Shown: positions 45,011 to 57,458, numbered from the stretch's first letter. The stretch is 64,000 bases of DNA from Boesenbergia rotunda (GCA_024364735.1 JAGFNQ010010026.1:1-64000); one strand, 5' to 3'. Numbers and translations are program-made. The notes: generated from the sequence alone by a model not told the origin.

Positions 45011-45218
45011 TTCAATTCAATCCAAACAATCATTTACAAAAGTATACATTCAATCGACTATTCATTCCAAAGTTTAATTTCTAAACTTTTACAATCGAAA
45101 CTTTGAAACAAGACTAAACTTTTACAAATAATGTATCCAAATGTAACAGAGTGAATCATACGTATCCATATGATGTAAATGAATAAACATATGATGTATC
45201 CAAATGTAACAGAGTAAC

Positions 45219-47929
45219 TGTCACGCCCCGAGGAGCCGCTCGTCCGATACCGACCGGACTGCTTCTCCCTCGAACCGGCGGACAATCCGAAAACCCTAGC
45301 ACATCGACTCTCGCGGTAAGCCTGTACCCAAGCCTATAGAGCTGGAACAAGGCTCCGAACGCGTAAAACAAACGACGTCGTCAAACAAAAAGATGCGTAC
45401 CGGTACGACTTACGACAAAACAAAGTAAAACGAAGGCCTCCATGGCACACAAAAATACAACCATATCGAAAATACAACAGCGGAAAAGGTGAAGTAACAG
45501 AAATGGAAAATGAATAAGAAGGGTACCAACATGTACCCACAACGAATACAAGACAAATCCTCGAAAGTCGCCTCGACACACATACACAGGGACAGGCAGA
45601 CAGGCACTCCAGTCGATCATCCTGAAATAGAGGAAAAACAGGTCTAACGGTGTGAGTCTTAGAACTCAGCGAATACACAGGTATGCACAAGGAGATATAA
45701 TAACAGTAAGTACCAGCAACTATAGAAGAAAGTGCAGTAATAATAAAAGCAGATCTAAACCAGCAGACGAGAAGTATACCTACCTGTGCTGAACCATTCC
45801 CGTAGTATACATGTCAACCAAGTGCAGCAATCAAGTAGAGCAATCACAACCAGATGCATCAATGCACAGTATGCTCATGATGCAGCATGGGTCACCCCTG
45901 ACGCCAGTCGGCTACTATCGCCTCTACGCGAAACCGAGTGGGTAGGGCTCTGATCGGGTCCTCCCTCCACTTAAACGACCATCGTCGTGCCTCACACGAC
46001 ACCGAATGAGCCGGGTCTCAAACCCTGAACGTACTCTGTCATCGGACAAAGTGACGTTCCCTGCCCCTCACTATCATCGGATAGGTAGGGGACCTGTCGA
46101 AGCGCCGTGGCCTATAATCCACTAACGAAGAGTGGAACTGGGACTACACGACAGGTAAAGTGGCAGGTATGACGACCCATCTCAACCTCTAGGGGAGTCA
46201 AAGGTCGCCTGCATATGCCCCTACACCAGTAGCACGTACGACGACCCATCTCAACCTCCAAGGAGTCAAAGGTCGTCCGCCTATGCTACGTGCACGATGA
46301 TGCATGTCACTATCCCATGCATCACCCGCTATCTAACTCTACTGTCACTATATGAAATGCAGTAGTATAAATAACCGGGATGCACCATAGCCTAAACCCT
46401 AGCGCGAGGTATAAGGTATGCTATCTGTAAATCTAACAGATACAGAAATATGGAACAGTAACCTAAGCAGATAACAAATATCGCAATAGAAGTGCAGGAA
46501 TAAACTATCAGGTAACCCCACTGTTACCATATCTAGCTATGCATAACAGATGACTATATCTAATGAAGATAAGTCCAGCGTACTCGCCTCAATATGAAGA
46601 AATTCACGTGACGAGAATCCCCCGTCCGAAAATATAATATCCACGACGAAAGGATCAAATCAATGCCCTGCATCAAAACAAATACAATTTATCTAATCAT
46701 ACCACCAATAAGATACTTAGTCAAATATATCATCTAGATTAATTAGGGTTGATTATAACTAATTAATCCCCAACTTAATCCCTTACAGCAAGACACCAAA
46801 TCAATATCAAACTCTAATCCCAAAACGAATCAGACCCCCCCCCCCCACACAGAGTAAACCTACAAATCGAACCATCCTTGATCAATTCTCCCTAGCCCAC
46901 TGCAAGCTCCAGATCAAGATGAACACAGATCGTACAAGAGAAATTGAAATCCTCAATCCAATACACAGATCGATTCAAAAACCACCCCTAAGAAGCTTAC
47001 AGTGAAACCAGAATCCTAACAGAGAGATGGAAAATCCACAACCATATGATATTAATTTGCATAGAACACCCATAACAGAGTATCCAGTAGGTAGCTCTCG
47101 GCAAACACAAATCATACTAGACCAAAACCTAATCAATATCAAAACCATAGCATACGTAAACCAAATTCGATCCCTACACATCACAAAGGTAACAATCCCA
47201 ATCTGAGATCGAGGAAAGCTAAGGAAAACGCGAGAAGCAAGAATTCATACTAACAGAACACATCATCTCCATCCCAAGCTCTCGGATCGAACGAAACAAA
47301 CCCAATTCGAAAACTAGATCAGAGATTCCACTTAACAGAAATGGAAACACACATCCACACTACCATCTGATCGAAATTTGCTTCCAAAGATCAAATCCTT
47401 ACCTCATTCGAACTCCGGCATCCCTAGCTCTGGCCCAATGATCACCGCCTCGAATCCCAACACACGATCGGCCAAGAAAACCCCTAGAATCATAGATCCA
47501 GACTCAGGACGAAGATAAGTTGAGAACTACCGAGAGAATCCAGATTAGAAACCCCGGATCGAAAACTAGGTCAAAATCACACCGCTTACCTCCTTGATGA
47601 TGTCGGCGATGATGCGATCTGCCAGGGGAACGGGGTCACGAACCTTCTAGTGTCGACTATCCCCAGTGGCACGAGCGGAGAGGTCGCCGGCGTTGGTTGA
47701 GTGGCTCGACGGCGGAGGCGAGAAGACGAAACGAAGAAGAAAAGCTCGAAGAAGAAGTGAAGGAGGGATCGCGAGATTTGGGGCTTCGCGATCGATCTCA
47801 GCCACGGGGAAATAATATAAGGAATTGGCCTTTTTGCAACTAGACCCAACCGAACTTTTGTAAATCCCACAACAACCCTTAATTTTGGAAATTTTGTGAT
47901 TTAGCCCTTATATTTTTCGTATTCTCACA
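45219..47929 (-). repeat. 3' LTR of the Tekay-type element
   Basis: It carries a 12-C run near 46,836 and the same short ORFs as its partner at 53446-56156. A TATA-like ttatattatt on the minus strand near 47,815 may belong to the promoter. Confidence 0.9.
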
Positions 47930-48060
47930 TCCTCCCCCACTAACAAAAATTTGGTCCCCAAATTTATTTTCTATATGTGTCAGCTACTATCATACAGTAC
48001 AAACAAATGAACAGAAGATATGCAGTATATATGTACTGAATGAAATAACTCTCACGTACC

Positions 48061-49518
48061 TCAAGCAAATAAGTGGAGGTAGCGAGCTCGAATGGAATCC
48101 TCGAGCTCCCAAGTCGCCTCGGCATCCGAATGATGCTGCCATCCGACCCTAACCAGTCGGATTGCCTTGTTCCGCAATCGACGCTCCCCGTACTCCAAGA
48201 TCCGTACCGGAACCTCCTCGTAGGTAGCATCTGGCTGCAGCGAACCCGGTACCTCAGATAAAATGTGTGCTGGGTCGGCTACGTACCTCCTCAGCATAGA
48301 GACGTGGAACACATCATGTACCCCGGCCAGGGAAGGAGGAAGTGCCAGACGGTAAGCTACGGCTCCGATCCTCTCAAGAATCTGGAAAGGTCCAATGTAC
48401 CGCGGAGCTAGCTTACCTCTAAGTCCAAATCTCTTCACCCCTTTCGTGGGTGAAACACGAAGAAAAACATGATCGCCTGCCGAGAACTCCAGAGGTCTCC
48501 GTCGCTGATCAGCGTAACTCTTCTGGCGGTCCTGTGCCTCTGACATCCTCCGTCTGATAGTGCGTACAAGCTCTGCCTCCTGCTGAGCTCTCTCTGGTCC
48601 TAGCAGCTGGGCCTCCCCAACCTCCTCCCAGAGGGTGGGTGTCCGACATGGCCTACCATACAACGCCTCATACGGCGCCATCTGAATCGCCGAATGATAG
48701 CTGTTGTTGTAGGCGAACTCCACCAAGTGTAAATGATCCTCCCAGCTGCCTCCGAAATCCAAAACACATGATCTCAGCAGGTCCTCCAATGTCTGAATCG
48801 TACGCTCTGACTGACCATCTGTCTGTGGGTGAAATGCCGTACTGAAACGAAGATTTGTCCCCATGGCTCTCTGCAGACTCTGCCAGAATCGGGATGTGAA
48901 ACGAGGATCTCTATCTGATATGATGCTCAGGGGTACTCCATGCAGTCTGACGATCTCCCGGCAGTACAACTCAGCTAATCTGTCAAGCGAATCCGTCCTC
49001 CGCATCGCTAAGAAATGCGCCGATTTGGTTAATCGATCAACGATCACCCAAATCGCGTCGTGACCCCTCCTAGTCCTGGGCAGCCCCACCACAAAATCCA
49101 TAGTAATATGTTCCCATTTCCACTCGGGAATGGGAATCCTCTGAAGTAACCCAGCAGGTCTCTGGTGCTCTGCCTTAACCTGCTGGCAGACGAGACATCT
49201 AGCAACAAATCCCGCAATGTCCCTCTTCATGTTGTTCCACCAATAGGAACGCCTCAAATCACGATACATCCGAGTCCCGCCTGGGTGTATAGCGAACCGC
49301 GAACGATGAGCCTCCTGTAACAGCTCCTTCATGACTGGGTGTGACTCGGGCACACACAGTCTCCCTCGGAAACACAGGGCGCCCTCATCGTCCCGCATAA
49401 AGTCAGACGGCTGCCCGGCGAAAATGCGACTGCCCAGAGACTGCAGATGCTGGTCACTGGCCTGTGCCTCTCTGATCCTGGATCGAATAGCTGACTGTGC
49501 CACCATGGTCACCAGCAA
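48061..49518 (-). CDS. Integrase with C-terminal chromodomain-like region of the Tekay-type element
   Basis: The zinc-binding part shows H-x6-H (HRSRFAIH) and CLVC. The DDE core shows MDFVVGLPRTRRGHDAIWV, ISDRDPRFTSRFW and HPQTDGQSERTIQTLEDLL. Near the end GPFQILERIGAVAYRL and VFHVSMLRRYVADP lead to a tail with EVPVRILEYGERRLRNK and WQHHSDAEATWELE. This is the divergent chromodomain of the Tekay/Del clade, which directs insertion toward heterochromatin. The frame is again that of gag, so the two shifts compensate. The start given is only the first ATG; the true N terminus continues from RNase H. Confidence 0.88.
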   Translation of the reverse strand: MLVTMVAQSAIRSRIREAQASDQHLQSLGSRIFAGQPSDFMRDDEGALCFRGRLCVPESHPVMKELLQEAHRSRFAIHPGGTRMYRDLRRSYWWNNMKRDIAGFVARCLVCQQVKAEHQRPAGLLQRIPIPEWKWEHITMDFVVGLPRTRRGHDAIWVIVDRLTKSAHFLAMRRTDSLDRLAELYCREIVRLHGVPLSIISDRDPRFTSRFWQSLQRAMGTNLRFSTAFHPQTDGQSERTIQTLEDLLRSCVLDFGGSWEDHLHLVEFAYNNSYHSAIQMAPYEALYGRPCRTPTLWEEVGEAQLLGPERAQQEAELVRTIRRRMSEAQDRQKSYADQRRRPLEFSAGDHVFLRVSPTKGVKRFGLRGKLAPRYIGPFQILERIGAVAYRLALPPSLAGVHDVFHVSMLRRYVADPAHILSEVPGSLQPDATYEEVPVRILEYGERRLRNKAIRLVRVGWQHHSDAEATWELEDSIRARYLHLFA

Positions 49519-51695
49519 ACCCGCTCTCTGTCTGAGTCCGCTCCTCTAATCCCAACTCTGAAAACCTCTGGATCAACTCAGTGACAATCACCCGCTGACA
49601 GGCTAAGACTGCTCTGGTCTTCCTACTCAGTGCATCAGCTACTACATTGGCTTTCCCAGGATGATAGCCAATGGTACAATCATAGTCCTTCAAGAACTCC
49701 ATCCACCTCCTCTGTCGGAGGTTCAGCTCTCGCTGAGTGAATAGATACTGAAGGCTCTGGTGGTCTGTGAAGATCTCGAAGGTAATCCCGTAAAGATGAT
49801 GCCTCCAGATCTTCAGCGCGAAAATAATAGCGGCTAACTCCAAGTCATGAACGGGGTAGTTCCTCTCATGCTCCTTCAGCTGTCGAGAAGCATAAGCAAC
49901 TACCCGTCCATGCTGCATGAGTACTGCGCCCAGTCCGAGAAGAGACGCATCAGTATACAGCGTGAACCCATCCTCTCCAGAAGGCAGTACCAGAACTGGC
50001 ACAGATACAAGTCGCTGCTTCAGCTCCTGGAAGCTGGTCTCGCAGGCCTCAGTCCATACAAACTTCACGCCCTTCCTAGTCAGGCGTGTAAGTGGTGATG
50101 CGATGGTAGAGAAACCCTCGACAAATCGTCGGTAATAGCCAGCCAATCCCAGGAAACTGCGGACCTCATGGACTGACTTAGGCTGTTCCCAACTGGTGAC
50201 AGCCTCAATCTTCTGGGGGTCCACTGAGATGCCTCCACTGGATACAACGTGACCAAGAAATCCCACAGAAGATAACCAGAATGCACACTTGCTATACTTC
50301 GCATAGAGCTTCTCCTTCCGGAGAACCCCCAAAATGGTGCGAAGATGGCGAGTGTGCTCCTCCTCGGACCGAGAATACACCAAGATATCATCAATGAACA
50401 CGATGACGAACTGGTCCAAATACGGAAGGAATACCCTGTTCATGAGATCCATGAACACAGCGGGGGCATTGGTGAGCCCAAACGGCATCACCAAAAACTC
50501 ATAGTGCCCATACCGAGTACGGAAAGCCGTCTTCTGGATATCTGAATCTCTGACTCTCAGCTGATGATATCCAGAGCGCAAATCTATCTTGGAGTACACA
50601 GAAGTACCCCTCAGCTGGTCAAACAAATCATCAATACGCGGCAGGGGATACTTGTTCTTGACTGTAACTGAGTTCAGCTGCCGGTAGTCAATACATAAGC
50701 GCATAGAACCGTCCTTTTTCTTCACGAAAAGGACTGGAGAACCCCACGGAGAAACGCTCGGGCGGATAAATCCACGATCGAGCAACTCCTGGAGTTGGAC
50801 CTTCAGCTCGTCCAACTCGCGCGGTGCCATCCTGTATGGGGCCTTCGATGCCGGCGCAGTCCCCGGTATCAATTCGATGGCAAACTCAACCTCCCTCGGG
50901 GGAGGTAAACCCGGCAACTCCTCTGGGAAAACATCCGGAAACTCTCTAACTACTGGCACATCGGAGATCTGAGGAGCACTGCTGTCTGAGGAGCTGATCA
51001 ATGATACCAGAAATCCCTGACAACCGTGCGCAATGAGTCTCTGCGCCTGAAGTGCAGAAATAATCGCTATGCCGTCATCCCGGATGCCAAGGAACTCCCA
51101 CGAGGGTTGGTCTGGAGGTCGAAATGTGACCACCCTCGAATGGCAATCCACGGTGGCATGCGATGCAGTGAGCCAGTCCATGCCCAAAATGACGTCGAAC
51201 TCAATCATATCTAACACGGACAGGTCCACGGTGAGAGTGACCCTTCCGAAATCCAAGGGGCACCCTCGGACCTCCTGAGCTACCTCCAGAACATCTCCTG
51301 AAGGCAGGGTCACAGCTAACTGATGTGGTCTAAGGGTCGCTAACCTGCAGATCTTGCTCAGGAATGCTCGTGATATAAATGAAAATGAACTACCAGTATC
51401 TATGAGCAAGTCTGCGGTAAATGCATAAAGCGAGACTGTACCTCGGAAGACAGATCCGTCTGCTCGATGGGCCTCATCTCGGGTCACCGCATAAACCCGG
51501 CTCGTCTCCGGCGGCGGTGGAGGTAGTGCCTGTATAGGAGGCACGGGAGGTAGCTGAGGTAGTGGCGCTCCAGAAATCTGAGGCTGCTGATAAACCGGAA
51601 GCTGATACCCGGTATAGTACGGCTGCTGAGGCTCCACAACAGAATGCTGAGGTACTGTCGGTGGATGAGTGTGCTCGGGACCCTGCCCGAACATA
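49454..51695 (-). CDS. Protease, reverse transcriptase and RNase H of the Tekay-type element
   Basis: The open frame extends upstream to 51910, but homology starts near 51,695 (GQGPEHTHPP). The aspartic protease has LLIDTGSSFSFI and later ILGMDWL. Reverse transcriptase spans YPLPRIDDLFDQL, KIDLRSGYHQLRV and the catalytic FIDDILVYS. RNase H shows LYTDASLLGLGAVLMQ, EIFTDHQSL and NVVADALSRK. The frame is -1 relative to gag and +1 shifts to integrase at about 49,520-49,550. Otherwise it is open for over 2.2 kb with all catalytic aspartates visible. Confidence 0.88.
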
Positions 51696-53241
51696 CAGTA
51701 TACATGGACGGGTGAGGAGCGGCCGGCTGGGTCCGCGAAGAAGTCCGTGGACCCCGTCCTCCGTGCTGAGCTCGAGTAGAGCCAGTGTGCCCTCCCTGAG
51801 AACCCTGAGAGGTGACTCCCGCAGCTGTGTCCTGTGCCTTCCGGGCACAATCGCGACTCATATGTCCAGGCTGCTGACAGTAGTAGCAAACCGCCTGCTC
51901 CAGGGTACACTGGGACCGCTCATGCTGCCTGGAGCCACACTGAGTACAATGGCGTCTAACCTGAGTCTTCTGATCATGCCGAGAATACTGAGAAGAGTCG
52001 GTCGTGGTACGCCCTGTCTTCTGGGGTCTAGATGAAGCCCCAGAAGTACCCTGTCCGGTCTGGCTCTGCCTACCCCGCTTCCGCGAGGTCTGCTGTGTCT
52101 GAGGCTGAGGCTGTGCTACATCAGCAACTGGCTGCTTATCCTTTTTCTTATCTCCAAATAATCTATGTCGGGTAGACTCGATAATGAGGGCTCGCTCCAG
52201 CGCCTCTCGGTATGATGTAATGTCGCATGTAGCCATCTGAAGCTGGATGTTCGAGGCCAGCCCTCGAGTAAAGTGCATCCTCCGCTCTCTATCGTCCGCG
52301 ACCACCAGAGGACAATACTCCGCCAAGCGGTTAAACTCGGCATCATACTCTAATACTGTCCGATCTCCCTGCTGGAGACTCAGAAACTCCTGTCGACGTG
52401 TCATCTGGAATGCGACGGGGAAATACTTCTGCTCAAAGGCCTCTCTGAACAGAACCCACGTGACAGGTCGATCGCGAAAAATCGTCTGCTGGGCCGTCCA
52501 CCATGTCGACGCCTGGTCTCTCATATGATAGGCGGCCAACCCGACCTTCTCCCAATCGGAGCAGGTCATGTACTGGAAGGTATCCTCCACAGTGCTGAGC
52601 CATGATCTGGCCACGGTCGGGTCAGTCCCCCCATGAAACAGGGTGAACCGGCCCTTCACGGACGCAGCCAACGCTGGAATCCGTGATCGGTCCATGGCAT
52701 GGCCCACAGGGGCCGTCGGTATCACATGCGGTACCTCTGATGTCACTGGTGGCTGCACCGCCGGGGGTACTGACTGCTCTAGCTGACTGGATGGGCCCGA
52801 TGTCTGCCCCTCCAGGGGTGCGGGCTGAACCGGCTGAGACGCGGGTGGAGCAGGAGGGGGCATCGGCTGAGCAGGGGTCAGTATCGGCTGCAGCGTCTGT
52901 ATCAGCTGCTGCAGAGTCTGGAGTACCAACTGTAATGGCTGTGGCGCCGACTGCTCAACTGGTGGTACTGACGCGGGTACAGCTGGTGATGCCACGACGG
53001 GTACCACCGGGGGTATAACCGGAACTGCCGATAGAAATGGCGGAGGAACTCTTGGTGATGGAGGTCCCTGAAGTGGAGGAGTCCGTCCTCGATGTCCTGG
53101 CTCAACCCCGAGTCGTCGTCCCGAAGACTCTGCCTCGGCTCCGCCAGTCGCAGCTCCCATAGGCTCCTGAATCGTCCCACGGGGTGGTCGCCGCGGCCCA
53201 CCACGTGGACGGGGCGGAGTCAGCTCGATACGACGGGGCAT
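51484..53241 (-). CDS. Gag polyprotein part of the Tekay-type element
   Basis: The ORF opens further upstream (53295), but the ATG at 53241 (MPRRIELTPPRPRGG) suits a Gag start. A proline-rich N-terminal third is followed by the retrotransposon gag domain (WLSTVEDTFQYMTCSDWEK; WWTAQQTIF; FPVAFQMTRRQEFLSLQQG; YDAEFNRLAEYCP). Then comes a basic region and a CCHC knuckle (CYYCQQPGHMSRDC). Gag builds the cytoplasmic particle and binds the RNA. Related elements read gag and pol as one ORF, but here the pol frame lies in -1 relative to gag. Gag-frame sequence beyond about 51,695 (SLSSRTIPGISFRFI) does not look like protein of this family. Confidence 0.85.
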   Translation of the reverse strand: MPRRIELTPPRPRGGPRRPPRGTIQEPMGAATGGAEAESSGRRLGVEPGHRGRTPPLQGPPSPRVPPPFLSAVPVIPPVVPVVASPAVPASVPPVEQSAPQPLQLVLQTLQQLIQTLQPILTPAQPMPPPAPPASQPVQPAPLEGQTSGPSSQLEQSVPPAVQPPVTSEVPHVIPTAPVGHAMDRSRIPALAASVKGRFTLFHGGTDPTVARSWLSTVEDTFQYMTCSDWEKVGLAAYHMRDQASTWWTAQQTIFRDRPVTWVLFREAFEQKYFPVAFQMTRRQEFLSLQQGDRTVLEYDAEFNRLAEYCPLVVADDRERRMHFTRGLASNIQLQMATCDITSYREALERALIIESTRHRLFGDKKKDKQPVADVAQPQPQTQQTSRKRGRQSQTGQGTSGASSRPQKTGRTTTDSSQYSRHDQKTQVRRHCTQCGSRQHERSQCTLEQAVCYYCQQPGHMSRDCARKAQDTAAGVTSQGSQGGHTGSTRAQHGGRGPRTSSRTQPAAPHPSMYTVCSGRVPSTLIHRQYLSILLWSLSSRTIPGISFRFISSLRFLERHYLSYLPCLLYRHYLHRRRRRAGFMR

Positions 53242-53419
53242 ACCTGTACGGATATAACCCAACGTCAATACAATTATACTTATAATCGCTAACAAGTCTT
53301 ACATTTCTTCTCTGGTCGCCTGGAGGTGTCCCGTCGCTGCCATGTCCCAAACACGTCCATCGAGAAAATGACTCCGACTCAAAATCCGAAAATACCCACA
53401 AGACCACAAGGTATCTCGC

Positions 53420-53442
53420 AACCTGGGCTCTGATACCAAATA
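53420..53442 (-). other. Primer binding site of the Tekay-type element
   Basis: On the minus strand the segment contains TTTGGTATCAGAGCCCAGG, a match to the 3' end of the initiator methionine tRNA. Confidence 0.8.
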
Positions 53443-53445
53443 AAT

Positions 53446-56156
53446 TGTCACGCCCCGAGGAGCCGCTCGTCCGATACCGACCGGACTGCTTCTCCCTCGA
53501 ACCGACGGACAATCGGAAAACCCTAGCACATCGACTCTCGCGGTAAGCCTGTACCCAAGCCTATAGAGCTGGAACAAGGCTCCGAACGCGTAAAACAAAC
53601 GACGTCGTCAAACAAAAAGATGCGTACCGGTACGACTTACGACAAAACAAAGTAAAACGAAGGCCTCCATGTCACACAAAAATACAACCATATCGAAAAT
53701 ACAACAGCGGAAAAGGTGAAGTAACAGAAATGGAAAATGAATAAGAAGGGTACCAACATGTACCCACAACGAATACAAGACAAATCCTCGAAAGTCGCCT
53801 CGACACGCATACACAGGGACAGGCAGACAGGCACTCCAGTCGATCATCCTGAAATAGAGGAAAAACAGGTCTAACGGTGTGAGTCCTAGAACTCAGCGAA
53901 TACACAGGTATGCACAAGGAGATATAATAACAGTAAGTACCAGCAACTATAGAAGAAAGTGCAGTAATAATAAAAGCAGATCTAAACCAGCAGACGAGAA
54001 GTATACCTACCTGTGCCGAACCATTCCCGTAGTATGCATGTCAACCAAGTGCAGCAATCAAGTAGAGCAATCACAACCAGATGCATCAATGCACAGTATG
54101 CTCATGATGCAGCATGGGTCACCCCTGACGCCAGTCGGCTACTATCGCCTCTACGCGAAACCGAGTGGGTAGGGCTCTGACCGGGTCCTCCCTCCACTTA
54201 AACGGCCATCGTCGTGCCTCACACGACACCGAATGAGCCGGGTCTCAGACCCTGAACGTACTCTGTCATCGGACAAAGTGACGTTCCCTGCCCCTCACTA
54301 TCATCGGATAGGTAGGGGACCTGTCGGAGCGCCGTGGCCTATAATCCACTAACGAAGAGTGGAACTGGGACTACACGACAGGTAAAGTGGCAGGTATGAC
54401 GACCCATCTCAACCTCTAGGGGAGTCAAAGGTCGCCTGCATATGCCCCTACACCAGTAGCACGTACGACGACCCATCTCAACCTCCAAGGAGTCAAAGGT
54501 CGTCCGCCTATGCTACGTGCACGATGATGCATGTCACTATCCCATGCATCACCCGCTATCTAACTCTACTGTCACTATATGAAATGCAGTAGTATAAATA
54601 ACCGGGATGCACCATAGCCTAAACCCTAGCGCGAGGTATAAGGTATGCTATCTGTAAATCTAACAGATACAGAAATATGGAACAGTAACCTAAGCAGATA
54701 ACAAATATCGCAATAGAAGTGCAGGAATAAACTATCAGGTAACCCTACTGTTACCATATCTAGCTATGCATAACAGATGACTATATCTAATGAAGATAAG
54801 TCCAGCGTACTCGCCTCAATATGAAGAAATCCACGTGACGAGAATCCCCCGTCCGAAAATATAATATCCACGACGAAAGGATCAAATCAATGCCCTATAT
54901 CAAAACAAATACAATTTATCTAACCATACCACCAATAAGATACTTAGTCAAATATATCATCTAGATTAATTAGGGTTGATTATAACTAATTAATCCCCAA
55001 CTTAATCCCTTACAGCAAGACACCAAATCAATATCAAACTCTAATCCCAAAACGAATCAGACCCCCCCCCCCCACACAGAGTAAACCTACAAATCGAACC
55101 ATCCTTGATCAATTCTCCCTAGCCCACTGCAAGCTCCAGATCAAGATGAACACAGATCGTACAAGAGAAATTGAAATCCTCAATCCAATACACAGATCGA
55201 TTCAAAAACCACCCCTAAGAAGCTTACAGTGAAACCAGAATCCTAACAGAGAGATGGAAAATCCACAACCATATGATATTAATTTGCATAGAACACCCAT
55301 AACAGAGTATCCAGTAGGTAGCTCTCGGCAAACACAAATCATACTAGACCAAAACCTAATCAATATCAAAACCATAGCATACGTAAACCAAATTCGATCC
55401 CTACACATCACAAAGGTAACAATCCCAATCTGAGATCGAGGAAAGCTAAGGAAAATGCGAGAAGCAAGAATTCATACTAACAGAACACATCATCTCCATC
55501 CCAAGCTCTCGGATCGAACGAAACAAACCCAATTCGAAAACTAGATCAGAGATTCCACTTAACAGAAATGGAAACACACATCCACACTACCATCTGATCG
55601 AAATTTGCTTCCAAAGATCAAATCCTTACCTCATTCGAACTCCGGCATCCCTAGCTCTGGCCCAATGATCACCGCCTCGAATCCCAACACACGATCGGCC
55701 AAGAAAACCCCTAGAATCATAGATCCAGACTCAGGACGAAGATAAGTTGAGAACTACCGAGAGAATCCAGATTAGAAACCCCGGATCGAAAACTAGGTCA
55801 AAATCACACCGCTTACCTCCTCGATGATGTCGGCGATGATGCGATCTGCCAGGGGAACGGGGTCACGAACCTTCTAGTGTCGACTATCCCCAGTGGCACG
55901 AGCGGAGAGGTCGCCGGCGTTGGTTGAGTGGCTCGACGGCGGAGGCGAGAAGACGAAACGAAGAAGAAAAGCTCGAAGAAGAAGTGAAGGAGGGATCGCG
56001 AGATTTGGGGCTTCGCGATCGATCTCAGCCACGGGGAAATAATATAAGGAATTGGCCTTTTTGCAACTAGACCCAACCGAACTTTTGTAAATCCCACAAC
56101 AACCCTTAATTTTGGAAATTTTGTGATTTAGCCCTTATATTTTTCGTATTCTCACA
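53446..56156 (-). repeat. 5' LTR of the Tekay-type element
   Basis: Same length as the other LTR. Nearly all differences between the two are C/T or G/A transitions, as expected from deamination of methylated cytosine. Confidence 0.9.
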
Positions 56157-56161
56157 GTAAC

Positions 56162-56680
56162 CATACGTATCCATATGATGTATCAAAACTTATACAATTT
56201 TCAACCAACTAAATGTATATATCAAAAGAAAATAAACATATATCAAAAATGAAAGGTTCGTAGAGAATCATTACGTACATGAATATCAGAGTCAATACTG
56301 GATGGAAAGGAAAAATATTCCTGCATAATAGAAGATAAAACCATTAGAAAGAAATCCAATACAGAAATAAATCTAAATTGATAACAATAAGAAATAACAA
56401 ATGATAAGATAACTCGATCTAATAGAAGAAAAATAACAAATAGAAGATAACTCTAATAATATTAAATAAGTAAATAAAAACTACTAAATACGAAAGAATA
56501 AAGGAATAATATCGACTAATCATACCTTTCAAGCAAGAAATCTGAACTCAACTCTGATAATGTAGAATCTGTAAACATAAATGGAGTAATAAGAAAACAA
56601 GTTATTATGGATATAATAACTTAATACATTGTTACTGAAAAAAATTAGGGGAAAAAATGACTCTAACCACTATAATATCT
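56162..56680. other. CACTA non-coding sequence between the retroelement and the Transposase_24-like gene
   Basis: AT-rich 3' part of the CACTA element. It resumes directly with the same phrase (catacgtatccatatgatgt) seen left of the retroelement, confirming one interrupted sequence. No gene seen. Confidence 0.6.
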
Positions 56681-57458
56681 CTACTCCTCTGTGGGATGCT
56701 CAGGATCCTGTGTCTCCTGAGACTCAAAACGATGGGCGGGAGTGGGAGCGGCTGACATCTGTGTATCGGGAGCGTCAATACGAGGGGCGGGAATGGCTGG
56801 CATCTGTGTCATCGACGATAGGGTAGCTGCAAAAGCTTGCATATGACGTAATATATTATCAGTATTTGCCTGGCGAGCCCGCAAATCTCTCAACTCAGCA
56901 TCCCTCGCAGCGTCCCTCTGAGCCCACTCTGCATCCCTCTGAGCCCACTCTGCGCTTGTCTTAGCCCATTCTGCGTCCCTCCCGGCACACGTCGACTCTA
57001 TCGACGTGAGTCGAGTCCGCAGGGCTTCATTTTCCTCCCGCAACTGTCGAACCTCACTAGAGGTAGAGGAGGAGGATGCTGGACGACCCCTAACCCATGG
57101 AGCTCTCATCTGATCATATGTAACCTTTGCCTGAGAGCCCAGGCCGTAGCAGACGGTCTTCCTCTTCCCACCGACGACATCAAAGTAAATCCGATTCACA
57201 TCGTCGGTGGAAAGAGGCTGTGCATCGTCCCCCTCTGCAGCAGGCTGAGACGCCTGTGCCTCAGAAACTCTAGTGGTCATTGCTTCCTGTGAAATAAAAA
57301 ATTTAATTAGTCTATATAAAATGTCAAAACAAATAAAATATAATTAATACACTTACATTGATTGCTAGGGAGCGACGATCGACAAAAGACCCATCTTTTT
57401 TCTTGTGGGTCTTGCTGAATAACTCCCAACTAGTGGGAGGTCTCTGTAGCTCAGCAGC
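56681..57458 (-). CDS. Transposase_24 (Ptta/En/Spm)-like protein, 3' exons
   Basis: Two exons, 57458-57357 and 57286-56681, join in frame across a GT-AG intron. The product includes RPPTSWELFSKTHKKKDGSF, VDRRSLAIN and, after the junction, NRIYFDVVGGKRKTVCYGLG, all typical of the plant Ptta/En/Spm second protein (Pfam PF03004). A Glu/Arg/Ala-rich coiled coil follows, with a repeated AEWAQRDAEWAQRDAARD block. The end is Pro/Thr-rich. It may act like TNPA in binding subterminal motifs. The upstream exons are missing because the TNP2 fragment abuts it, so it is probably partial. The reading frame itself is intact. Confidence 0.7.

Larger units (their letters stand above)
45219..56156 (-). mobile_element. 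Tekay-type chromovirus (Ty3/gypsy), near-complete, nested in the CACTA element
   Basis: Two LTRs of 2,711 bp each (45219-47929 and 53446-56156) start TGTCACGCCCC and end TTCTCACA on the plus strand. They are flanked by the exact 5-bp duplication gtaac (45214-45218 and 56157-56161). A TGGTATCAGAGC primer binding site (initiator Met tRNA) lies on the minus strand next to the right LTR, and a purine tract (gttagtgggggagga) next to the left one. Gag, protease, reverse transcriptase, RNase H, integrase and a chromodomain-like tail follow in Ty3/gypsy order. I counted about 18 base differences between the LTRs. Confidence 0.93.

Noticed and set aside
45156..45690. Short ORFs in the Tekay-type LTRs (also at 53,299-53,917)
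   Set aside because: They are present in both LTRs and have no recognisable domain.
46830..46848. Poly-C runs in the Tekay-type LTRs as a special signal
   Set aside because: They are the same length in both LTRs and most simply a homopolymer present in the parent element.
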